Shown here: piece by piece, positions 8,701 to 18,289 of the stretch
Position numbering within the stretch: position 1 is the first letter of the stretch
Layout of the letters: the number at the start of each line of letters is the position of its first letter
Assembly (NCBI GenBank): GCA_020650975.1
Contig: JAIPMN010012845.1
Coordinates: 1 to 23,482 of the forward strand
Reading direction: 5' to 3'
Length of the DNA: 23,482 nt
Source of the DNA: Apostichopus californicus
Lineage: Eukaryota; Echinodermata; Holothuroidea; Aspidochirotida; Stichopodidae
Position numbers and translations under genes: made by a program
The notes under the pieces: generated by a model
What the model was told of the DNA's origin: nothing
Seen by the model: the letters and a program-made list of their open reading frames with translations, nothing else
The model's database searches: none

Positions 8701-8945
8701 GGAGTGTTAGCTCAGTGGTTAACGCCGGTGCCTTTAAATCATAAGGTCCCGAGTTCGAGTCACTCCAAGATTAATGTATGTCATCCAGTTACAGAGTTGT
8801 TGACAATTGACAATTCATAATCATGGACGTTAAAATATGAATCTAAGAGACTGACTTCGGTCAGCTTGCGGCTTTGATAAGCCAACGATGGCTTCTTCGC
8901 ATGTTCCTGCTTGCAGGAGGATCTAAAATACATACAACACATACA
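8701..8945 (+). mobile_element. tRNA-derived SINE
   Basis: The head is tRNA-like. GGAGTG at 8701-8706 pairs with CACTCC at 8761-8766, box A is TAGCTCAGTGG (8708-8718) and box B is GAGTTCGAGTC (8751-8761), together forming a pol III internal promoter. The body runs on past the tRNA region into a structured tail: CTGAC-TTCG-GTCAG (8851-8864), GGCTT-TGAT-AAGCC (8870-8883) and TCCTGC-TT-GCAGGA (8905-8918). It ends in an A/C/T-rich tail of ACATACA-type repeats. A clear target-site duplication was not found. I believe similar SINEs occur in holothurian genomes, but that is from memory. Confidence 0.85.
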
Positions 8946-9464
8946 TGCATATGGTCACCTATGGTCAAAATTCTAAAACTGTATTTATTACAACTTTCGA
9001 GGAGATTTTCACTGGGACATTCAGTCATCTTGTGTGTTCCTTAGAAATGTCCAGGGAAGTACTTTTTGAAAACTATAGCATGCTATAATTTGGAACCTAT
9101 ATTGACTACTGTACCTTTAAGGTATATAGTGTTTACAAGCTAGGATTTTCACACAAACACCATAGGACGATGACTTCAAAGATATGTTTTTTTTCATGCC
9201 ATTTTGATCTGAATAACAATGTTGTTATTAGCAGCAAAAAAACCTTAATCAATTACTTGGATACATAGAAAGTTATTCCTTCTATGATTGGCAGGTATTG
9301 AAACCAGCTTAATTACCACACTAACGAGATGATTCTGTCTCTCGCAAATATAAGAGCACAAAACATGTATCCTCTGTTGAATATTATTATTAATCACAAC
9401 AACATATATAATAAAGTTGAATAACCTTGTGCAATTTTGTTTTTTTAAATAGTGATTAAATAAT

Positions 9465-9590
9465 AGTAGACCTGAGCAATATAACTCATTCATTGCAGGT
9501 TTTATCTTGCCTAGCATATTTAGCAAAAGTAGACCTGAGCAATTAACTCATTCATTGCCGATTTTATCTTGCCTAGCATACTTTGCAAAG
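9465..9590 (+). repeat. 63-bp tandem duplication, two copies
   Basis: Copy one (9465-9527) and copy two (9528-9590) both begin AGTAGACCTGAGCAAT and share AACTCATTCATTGC and TTTTATCTTGCCTAGCATA. They differ by one deleted base and about four substitutions. No coding or RNA role is visible. Confidence 0.9.
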
Positions 9591-10890
9591 GCCTATTAAA
9601 TGTAATTTCTTGGCAAAACTTGGTCATTTTGTGACTTTTTTGGGTCATTATATGAGATAAGCACCAGTTGACTGTACCATATTTTGCACAAGATAAAAAG
9701 CCCCTTCAGTTTGTTTCCTTCTAGACAGAAAAATGTTTATATAAGTTATGGATACTTTAATTAAAATTAATTGTGTGAATCTGTTTTGAAGTACCGATAT
9801 AGTTGTATAGTTAATAATTACAGATTAGTATATACCAACTAGCTACTTTAATACTATATAACATTCAATGAAACATTAAAATGGTACAATTCATTTATTA
9901 ACCAAAGTCCATTGCAACTTTGTCTTTTTGCTAACTCGAGGGTGTCTTTCCTGAAAGTGAAAACAGAATGGAATAGAAAGGCCGCAGCTTCTATAAAGCC
10001 ATTCGTTTTGTATTCAGACTCGTCAAGTTTTGGAAACCCCTCAAAGTTTTATAGCCAACCACCAAAACACAGAAGGCAAGTGAGCCTAGCTGTTAAACTG
10101 TCCTACCAAAGGCATCTATTTATTTGTCCATTAAAGTTTTAAAAAAAACTTACAATGTCTTCAATCGTCGGTGACAAATTTCATTTTATTAAATCATTCT
10201 TCAAAGAAAAAAAAAAGTTGAGCTAATGCTGCAGTACAGAAGAATGCATTTCAAAAGATTTGTTCATCCTTGAAAGACAAGATAATTTTGAACCATTAAT
10301 CTGAAAATCTGACGACCAGCTGACTCATTCCCTATGACAATCAATTTTTATGCTTGAAAAACAACGAATTAATTTTTCTTTCTTTCATTCTCTTTTCTTT
10401 TTTGTTACTTTGTTCTATTTTTCAATCCCGCAAAGTTTTTTTCAATAACTTGAAACGATCCAATCGATAACCTTTACAACAACGACCACAGAGATACGGC
10501 AGCTGAAATTATTAATACGAGATAAATCAATTGTAAATACGTTCTATCGCGCTAGAGACAATTGTTAGATTGATGTATTTGTAGAACAAAAAAATGAAAA
10601 AGAGTAGAAAAAAAACTGACTTTTTCTGGTTTTGATTTTTTACCTTTCAGTATTAAACTGAACTCTCCTTTGTATGCAATCGTTCAGTTAGTTATTCACA
10701 AGGTATTGACGATAAGCGTTCCTTTGAATTGAGATAAAAGTCTGATACCAGACAGGTGCTTCATAGGTACAAAAGTTTTGTTGGTAAAACGCCTCTGGCT
10801 GTTATACAGGACAAATGATCTAATAAAAGACGACAAACTCAATGCATAATAAAAGAAAGAACTTGAATAAAAATATAAAATAAAGAGGTT
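9591..10890. other. AT-rich non-coding stretch
   Basis: No supported gene. At 10150 a minus-strand donor (GTAAGT) and a T-rich acceptor near 10203 bracket about 49 bases, but all three frames carry stops. Poly-A and poly-T runs are frequent. Confidence 0.5.
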
Positions 10891-10902
10891 GGGGGGGGGG
10901 GG
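10891..10902 (+). repeat. G12 homopolymer
   Basis: Twelve consecutive G. Similar C-runs occur at 7123-7132, 12858-12867, 14161-14171 and 15238-15249. The window is unusually rich in long G/C homopolymers for AT-rich DNA. Confidence 0.95.
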
Positions 10903-11118
10903 TTAAATCATAGCAATGTCAAATACTTGTAAGAAAAGAGACTCATTTTGTACCAATTTTTTCAAATGCTGTCAGATATTTCAGAGATTTGTGCAATATT
11001 AGTGTTTCACTAGGAAAGTGAAATTAAACCAGCTGCATTGTGTGGATTCATTTATATATATGGCACAAGGATGAAAGTCAGTCTGTTTTAATATTGGCAT
11101 TTCAGTCTTACCATAATT

Positions 11119-11145
11119 TGTCAGTCTGTCAGTCTGTCTGTCTGT
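11119..11145 (+). repeat. GTCT/CAGT microsatellite
   Basis: Tandem TCAGTCTG and TCTG units. The minus-strand translation (RQTDRLTD-like) and an adjacent GTAAGA donor are by-products of the repeat, not evidence of an exon. Confidence 0.85.
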
Positions 11146-11789
11146 TATGAAGAGATAATCCAGCTCAAACGATGGAAGAGTAGTAGTTAAATTTAATGAA
11201 GTCACACCTTTAACAACTCTTTGTACAGCACAAGACACGACAGTAACCAAATTAGTACTAAAAAACAGCCAAAACGAGAGTGCTATACAGAAGTACTAGA
11301 CGCCAATATTAAACCTACCCACAGCATGGCAATCATCAGCTTTTTTAGCCCAACTTTTTTAAGGATCATTCTTTTTTTCTGGTTGTCCCTCGGTTGTTCG
11401 AGCAGCAAATCTGGTTGTCCCAAAAATTTAAGGAAAGGACAAAGAATGACCAATATGTAAACTATTAACTATAGGAGAGATGTGTGGGTTTGGTGAATAG
11501 ACCCGGCCAGTTAAACTCCAGTTCGGTTGGATCATAGGCTTACCACTTATTTTTTTTATATTTCATTATCTCCAAAAGTGATGAAGTCGTCATATGGTTT
11601 TGCACGTTTGGGGTATTTAGTTACAATGCATATCTGAAGTTGATGCTAACAACTAGTCCACTGGAAGACCTTCAGGGCTGATTTTGGTGGTCCGAACAGA
11701 GATTTGATTCCCTCCGAAGACCGTTAAAAATTGTCCCTTTTGTTTGGTACTCGGGAATGAACTATTACATGATGTGCCATCAATTAAAG

Positions 11790-12105
11790 ATCATCATAAC
11801 TCTGTTTCATTTTAAAAAGTAACCCATTTTGTGACCCTTTTCAACCTTCGACTCAGGCAGAAAAAGTTACCATAAACAGAACTTGTTACATGCAATTAAC
11901 CACGTACTATGAAAAGCGATTGCAAAAAACATTTATAGCTCACAGGCTTTCATATGATGAGAGCGTATCCTAACAAACACACAGTGAATGAACTGAAACA
12001 ACGCATCACCAATAGAAGACTATCATCACTTCATTTCATTTAAAAATTAAGAAACAATTTGTGACCCTTTTTAACTTTCCACTAGATTGTGAAAACTTCC
12101 TTCTC
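11790..12105 (+). repeat. Diverged direct repeat with a spacing of about 230 bp
   Basis: The segments around 11790-11850 and 12025-12082 share ATCATCA, CATTTTAAAAA-like tracts and TTTGTGACCCTTTT followed by AACTTTCCACT/AACCTTCGACT. The anchors GTGACCC lie at 11831 and 12061. This looks like two decayed monomers of a satellite or an old segmental copy. Confidence 0.5.
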
Positions 12106-12590
12106 AACCTTTGCCACAGCTAGGCAGTCAAAACCATGCACATCACCTATACAAATAGCTCAATTACACCATTGTCATTGTTGACTATATTGACAAAAAA
12201 AAATACATAAATATGGTGCTCATAAATCTTTCAAGCTACGATGCTATATAGTACAGTACAAACTGCTCCTCGGAAATATAAAATATCATAGCGTTTTATT
12301 ATTTCTTAGAAATACTCTAGTTTCAACTTCACGGTGTATTTAGTTCCACTTTCCTGTTATCTCTCAGACCAGCAAGAAAACTTCTGCCGATATGAATGGA
12401 ATCTGAATTCTGAGTGGCACTCAGCTTTACGGATTGGAGAACCAACAACTCCTAACCTATTAGATAGGGAACTGTACATTAATAGTCAACTAGTGACATG
12501 ATCAAATTTCGCTTTCAGTCTTCGTAACTTTACTGATTCTAGTCAACAAGATGGTAAGATATATCTCTCTACTCCAGAAAAAGGGAATAT
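12106..12590. other. Non-coding stretch, nothing firm
   Basis: Only a short hairpin CTGAGT-GGC-ACTCAG near 12409-12423 stands out. The 97-codon minus frame at 12502-12795 lies opposite the plus-strand exon candidate at 12607-12664 and is read here as its shadow. Confidence 0.4.
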
Positions 12591-12606
12591 TTGCTCTCTG
12601 TTTCAG

Positions 12607-12664
12607 AATCAAGGGAGCATTGCCACAGTTCTTTTGATGTAACCAGGAAATCAGTCGATGGAAG
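12607..12664 (+). CDS. Candidate internal exon with excellent splice sites
   Basis: The segment follows TTGCTCTCTGTTTCAG, a near-ideal acceptor, and ends GATGGAAG before GTAGGA, a reasonable donor. Of three frames only one is open: two bases, 18 codons beginning SREHCHSSFDVTRKSVDG, then two bases. No family is recognised. A further acceptor ending near 12740 (TTCTGTCGCAG) would allow a short terminal exon in phase (RKKID then stop) after a 76-base intron, but that is speculative. Confidence 0.3.
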
Positions 12665-13278
12665 GTAGGACTCACTTTGTTAACGCTTAAAAAAATATTT
12701 GCACTACAGACCTGTTTAATAGTTGACCAATTCTGTCGCAGGAAGAAAATTGATTGATAGCTGCTCTTGTCAATTCTGGGCTTGACACAAACCAATGGCT
12801 TTTAATGGCTTTTTGCCTGTCAGTGCCCTTAATTTAGTTCCAAACAATGCCCCTGTGCCCCCCCCCCAAAAAAATGATTCTACCAGTGGCACAAAAAGCC
12901 AATGCCTCCTTGCTTTGTGACGTCAGTTTCCTTCCTACCTGTTCAATCACACTGTGGATATGTTCCTATTAGTTCTCATCTTTGAGCTTGTAATATATCA
13001 GAAAAACAACCTGAAATTTCTAATTTAATTTTTTGTTGTTCTTTTAACAGATTCAAAGTCTTGATACATGTTTGCTGAATAGAATTTCGGAAAACAAACT
13101 TCCGAAGCAGATTCAATGTTTCTTATTCTAAATGCACTCTGACCAGGCGGGTTTAATGGAGAAAAGCTGTCGCAATCGAAAGAAAGAAATTTATTTTCTG
13201 TTGCCTTTATGGCGCAAACGATTTACCGTAAAATCACTGTGACCGCCCATATCAGCATGTTCATTACACAAATGTAAC

Positions 13279-13288
13279 CTATATATAC
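13279..13288 (+). promoter_or_regulatory. TATA-like box upstream of the 13359 start
   Basis: CTATATATAC lies about 75 bases before a well-placed ATG at 13359. The spacing allows a short 5' untranslated region. In AT-rich DNA this is weak evidence on its own. Confidence 0.2.
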
Positions 13289-13358
13289 TTGTATCATCCA
13301 CTTTTTTAACCCAATTTCATGGAGGAAACCTCTGAAAACACCTGTTTTATTCCTTGCA

Positions 13359-13394
13359 ATGGAAGGAAATGACACAATTTCGCAAGCTACATCG
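13359..13394 (+). CDS. Candidate first coding exon, MEGNDTISQATS
   Basis: The ATG has G at -3 and G at +4, a good Kozak context. It opens 12 codons ending in phase 0 at a strong donor (TCG then GTAAGA at 13395). A TATA-like box lies upstream, and a GC-box-like GGGCGGGGC lies downstream near 13520. No downstream exon could be assigned, so this is a low-confidence call. Confidence 0.2.
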
Positions 13395-14160
13395 GTAAGA
13401 CCAAAAGAAAGATACTATTGAAGAGAATGGACCTAACATAGGCTAACCACAAAAGTGAAAGTAAGCCTAGCCTAACGGTCGTAAACAAAACAGAGAGATT
13501 TTATTGGCGCATGATCTGTTGGGCGGGGCTTGCAAATTTTGCTTGAGTTTGTAGAATCTACAGACTCGTTAAAAAATCTGGCGAATTTTATCCAGCTCCA
13601 AATGTTTAACGACAGATAACTCAATAAAAATAATGGTTATTAATATGAAAATTGCATAGATCTGTGTCATTTTCACTGAGCTTATAGGAATAAGCTGGAA
13701 AGGTTGAAGTTAAAAATTTGGCAAACACACATTGAGACTTTAAAGAATAAAATCATCCCCTAAGGTCAATAAGAATGTCTTCATAAAGTTCATATACAAT
13801 GTCTCTAATAAATTTGGACAGACACCTTCATTTTGTATCAACATTTGATCTGCTGCCACCAAAACATTTTACTTAATTCTCATGCAACATCGATTCCAAA
13901 ATTTACAAAAACAATTCCAGGCTTAGGATTACTAGAAAGGACTCACAATGGGTTGCTAGCAATTAGAAATAGCTTAACAATACAGACAGTTACTGAAAAT
14001 TATTCATCATGGTCAATAGCAACAATGGAAAAACTTCCATTTATCCAGATACAAATTTAAGGTATCCAGTGACAGTTCACAGTTGAGAAAGAAACTCTCA
14101 CCTCCCACAACTCCCTTTGGGATTCCTCTCCCCCCACAGCCTGCCCTCCTGTTTCTACCT
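13395..14160. other. Non-coding stretch
   Basis: Holds the GGGCGGGGC box (about 13520) and a small palindrome TGTAGA-A-TCTACA near 13551. The open frame at 13833-14060 (75 codons) has no recognisable features. Confidence 0.4.
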
Positions 14161-14263
14161 CCCCCCCCCCCGCCAAGCAAAACCAAGTTTTCCCATGTTT
14201 TTTACCAGTTGACTGGTTTGGCTTACTTGTTATTATACCGAGATGTACTGTAGTAATATTTAC

Positions 14264-14331
14264 CTTCATGAAAATGGTAGCCGATTCACACGATCCATTT
14301 GTCACTTGGATCTTCAGAGTGGTGACCAGAT
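14264..14331 (-). CDS. Candidate internal exon, 68 bp
   Basis: On the minus strand TTTTATCTGTTAAATTCACAG is followed by 68 bases that end CATGAAG before GTAAAT, so both splice sites are good. The two other frames contain stops. The remaining frame (two bases then 22 codons, ending in phase 0) encodes LVTTLKIQVTNGSCESATIF followed by MK. This reads like a soluble protein beta-strand/helix segment, but I do not recognise it. It suggests a minus-strand gene whose other exons lie to either side, possibly outside the window. Confidence 0.35.
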
Positions 14332-15594
14332 CTGTGAATTTAACAGATAAAATGACATTGTATTATTATAACTATTAGGATTACTATCATGAACCTTTCA
14401 TGACAATAACATCATCTATAACTCTAACAATATGTGGACAACGTTCACCCAAAGAACGACGACCACAGCAAATGGGAAACCCTAACTTATGTACATATCA
14501 AAATACTCCTCAATATGCCAGAATTTGAGGATGTAAGACCTAACATCAATATTTACATTGTAAATGAGTTCTTATACACTTAAGTACAGGGTAAGTCATT
14601 GCACAAACAACAGTAATAAGTAAAATTTTGAAAAGTAAACAAGTTAAAATACAATTAAATCTTTTGTTGAATCATCTAAAAGCAACCACTTTCCTTTAAA
14701 CAAAATTTCATTTGAAAAAAATCAATAAAAAAAAATTAGAATTACAAGAAAGGAGAAAAAAAGTAATTGGGTGATAATGTAAGTGTTAAAATAAGTGTTG
14801 CTTTATCTAACTTTTCAGTATACACAAACAAACAAAAATCAGAAAATTCGATTTCCGATCCCGTTTATATATGGCATTGCTTCAACAAAAATAATTTTGA
14901 AATAGTTCAATTTCACTCATGAAATTCATTTTGTTAATATTTATACACAAAACACTAATTACTGGGTCGGTTTAGATAAACGATAATCCCAAATGACGGG
15001 CACCTCAGGAAAATAAAGAAAACTGTCTTAATAGCCACAGGTTATGCTACTGCTTGGCTTTTTTTCTAAAGGGGATTTAAAAGTGACATTTATCAACAAA
15101 TTAGCTTATGCATATTCAAAGCATTAAAAAATATTACAGGAACATTACAGCACATTAAATAAATAACTGACAAGGATATAATAGAAATAGAAAAAAGGCC
15201 TGATGTATAATACATTGTGGTGTAGCAAGGAGGAATGCCCCCCCCCCCCTGCTCATGTGCAGCAAGAGAAATGGCCCCAAAGGAGAGTCCATGGTTTGGG
15301 CTTGGGTGAACATTTTTATGTTTGGCAACTCTCGATACCCTGATCAGCCCCTCTCAGGCTTTTCTCTGTTGAGGACAAGATTTAGTTTGAATGTTCCTAT
15401 ATTGTTTTTGGTATTTGTTACCTCCCCCCCATGGGGCCCACACCCCCAGGGGGAAGGCTACATAGACTCAGGTTGAACCGCTGATAATACATCCTCTCAG
15501 GCTTCACTTCTCATCGTATCTAAACTACGAAACAACTCCACTCACAGAAGAATAATCACAGTGAGGAAATTACTCATCACTTAAACCTATAATC
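14332..15594. other. Non-coding stretch rich in homopolymers
   Basis: A-rich tracts (14717-14765) and C-runs (15238-15249, 15424-15430) dominate. A plus-strand GTAAGT donor near 14591 has no plausible exon before it. Confidence 0.5.
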
Positions 15595-15660
15595 CAACTA
15601 CTGTAGAGATTGAACCACCTTGTCAGTATGGTTTCCATTCAATCCTCCGTAGAATAGTTG
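15595..15660. repeat. Imperfect 66-bp hairpin
   Basis: CAACTACTGTAGAGATTGAA at 15595-15614 is nearly the reverse complement of the sequence at 15638-15660 (TTCAATCCTCCGTAGAATAG, then TTG), about 19 of 23 positions. It is a likely decayed short MITE. Confidence 0.45.
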
Positions 15661-18091
15661 ACCACAATGTAAACAGCTCTGCAGCCCAAATCAGACAATC
15701 ATCTTACAAAATTAATGAGGCTGCAGCATATAATATCCCCGCCCTACCATTCGTTTGTATCACAGACAGTTAATTTGATCATTAAATCTATTTGCACAAG
15801 AAACCTCCGTAGCAATCGATGAAAAATACTCACTGATTGGCTTCCATGAACATTTTGGGCTTTTTCCCACATTATCCGCAATAAGGCTGTGTTTTTTTGT
15901 TTTTTTTTTGTTTTTTAATACTTGGGAACATGCAGCTGTTGCAACCGAGAGAATAAAATCAATAATACGAAAGGTCTCGACTAATATTTGTTATAGCTCA
16001 GTCATGAAATAATAGTCTTTTATCTTTCTTCTTTTCCAAAAAGGGTTGAATCATATTTTCAAAGGTTGGTGTTGCATTCAAATTTGAAAAAAAAGGGGGC
16101 AGAAAATTGATAAGATGATGTAAAACACGTGGTAAAGGACGGGGGATAAAAAAAACAAAATACTATCGACGCAATACATCTTTAGGTTATCGTAAAAATA
16201 TGTAAAGACAGTTACACGTAGTGCTCGAAAATCAAACATTATTTATTTTAATACTCAGCACTATATTAGTATCACTGGAAACATAAACGCTGTACCGACA
16301 AAAGTTGTATACTTGGAAAAGTAAAATATTCTGCACTGTTAGTTGTAAACCCCATCTCAAATATATTGTTCCTAATTCAAGATATTATTGATTTGATTTG
16401 ACTGACTAAACCATCTAGTCCTTCCAATGATTGGATAACAGCAGGAGGTCTATGATGTCATCACAGTATTAAGATACGTTCTTCAAAAGCTTTACTGTCC
16501 TATAATAATCTTCTTTTCTTGTTGATTTATCCCTGAAATGTGATATATTTGAAATGTTCCCTTGGGCTGCCGATGTTCTCTGTATTTAGAATTTCATCAA
16601 AATGCGACTTGTCTGTAGAAATATTATTTGTCCTCTGTGACTAGAGTGAATTAAATATAATAAAGAAGGACAAAACACATTCTCAGCAGAAATTGCCTTG
16701 ATGACATCATTGTCTCTGATGTTGCCAGATGCCTAAACTACCATTAAATTTTAATTATGTGTACCTTTGCCAAACAAACTGCTAGAGGATGTGGTTTTGA
16801 CCTTAAAGGTACAAAACATTTCAAGAATTTTTATTAAGCAATTAACTTCAGCTTTTGGAAAATCCCTTTTAAGTTTGCAAACAATGCTGTTGGATAAGCT
16901 ATGGAAAGTAAAGCCATGGAGAGTGTGCACTCATGTTGCTTCAGAGTTAAAAAGTTAACAAAGTCACAGCTTCAAGAATCACATTTGAAGGGACATAAAC
17001 ACAATCACTGACATCATCAAAGTATTATTTTCCGTTATACTCAAAATGATAGTTATTCTGCCAGAGTGGGTAAAAAATCACTACTAAATATCAACAACTC
17101 GTTAAGGGCTAGACATCCAAAACAAATTAAGAAATTTTAGCTCAATTTTCTCACAAATAAGATAAAAATGGAAGACTGCAATGTTGTGTTGCTGAATACA
17201 TTGGAAAATATTGAAAACTGCTGTGCCATTGAAACAAAATACCTTACAAACATTAATAATGATTTCTAGGGTAATCATAAATGCACACAACCCCCTCAGC
17301 CACCCCTAGTTCTAGTTGGAAAAGTTGGAAATTAAAGGAGTAGTTTAAAATTTGGATTTCTGGTTCTAAGCTAAATTATTGTTCACTTGGATGTTCAATA
17401 TCAATGAAAATAATTTTTCTGATTTTTTTTTTTTTACATTAAGTTTTCTGAGACTAAATATCATCCATGGCATGATTTGACTTGGACCAATCACAATCAT
17501 GCTGTAAAGAAAAATCTAGAAGGTCAGAGGTAAAACCCTTGAACTTGAAAGATTTAATTGAAAAAATAAAGGTAAATATTTTGTAAAGTTACCATCCCTC
17601 AAATTCCTAGAAGAATTCCATCTTAAATGGATCAAAAGTATTTTGTTTATTACACAGCAGCATGATTGCCAATAATTTAATTGAGTGTGATAGACAAAAC
17701 CTGTTTTGCTACAAGCTTTGACTCATTTCAGTTTAATTTGTGATGTGCTTTATTTATTACAACAAGGCTGTTTCGTTCATACCGCCGAAAGGTTTCAAAT
17801 CATGTCAGCTTTTTAAACACAATTTTGCAGAATGATGCATCTTCGTGACTGTTTTTAAATGTTTCTCTCCGCCATCAACGAATATAAACACTGTAAAAAG
17901 TTTGATAAATTGCGTACATCCGTAGCCAGTCAACCAACAGCAAACAAAACGAAAGAAATAGAAAAGAAAAAAAAGCCCTCCCATCATAATTACCTAAACT
18001 GTCCTTACTCTTGGGTCAAGTCAGAAAATTTACGCCAAGTTTGATTCTCTGACGGCGATTACCGCTGTACTGCAGCAGATTAATTTGAGAC
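15661..18091. other. AT-rich non-coding stretch
   Basis: No supported gene. Short ATGATGTCATCA/TGACATCATC words recur near 16452, 16699 and 16998, and poly-T runs lie at 15893-15918 and 17422-17433. These could be the ends of old elements, but no full structure was seen. Confidence 0.4.
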
Positions 18092-18199
18092 CCTTGGGAA
18101 GTGGCAATGATCAATATCGGCCTGTGTCAACATGTGCGTGTCAACTACGACGTAAAGGAGCGGCATTGCGCCGAAGGGCTTCTGCGCGGGAAACTTCTC
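18092..18199 (-). pseudogene. GST-like fragment (sigma-class N-terminal domain), exon or relic
   Basis: The minus-strand frame reads EKFPAQKPFGAMPLLYVVVD, then THMLTQ, and ends HCHFPR. Glutathione S-transferases of the sigma type have, in this order, a W/F-P-x-x-K segment, PFGxxPxL with the cis-proline that contacts glutathione, then LxQ(S) and Y-L-x-R. All of these positions have a counterpart here. Differences are two extra residues between the PFGAMPLL and LTQ motifs, and Ala-Asp where the glutathione-binding Ser would follow Gln. Possible acceptors are ATTACAG before the Glu codon or CCCGCGCAG just before KPFG. No good donor follows, and the frame stops at 18080-18082. The island is much richer in CpG than its surroundings. 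A pseudogene exon or a divergent real exon are both possible. Confidence 0.35.
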
Positions 18200-18289
18200 C
18201 TGTAATTGATGTCGGATAATTGGATGGAATATGGTCTGTGAAGACGAAGGATAATTGGGTGTAGTGATGAGAAAAATACAAAAATACAA

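Noticed and set aside
8701-8766. Functional tRNA gene
   Set aside because: Box A, box B and an acceptor-like stem are present, but the anticodon arm is irregular and the sequence continues into a SINE body, so it is a tRNA-derived SINE head.
10150-10203. Minus-strand exon between a T-rich acceptor and a GTAAGT donor
   Set aside because: All three reading frames contain stop codons. It could only be an untranslated exon, for which there is no support.
10999-11250. Minus-strand frame containing RQTDRLTD-like repeats with an adjacent GTAAGA donor
   Set aside because: The peptide is a translation of the GTCT/CAGT microsatellite.
12502-12795. 97-codon minus-strand frame
   Set aside because: It overlaps the better-supported plus-strand splice-flanked segment and has no recognisable domain or splice support of its own. 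I am not certain, because its composition is not implausible.
14057-14305. 82-codon minus frame taken as a whole
   Set aside because: Only the part inside the splice-flanked 14264-14331 block is supported. The rest reads through an intron-like sequence and a C-run.
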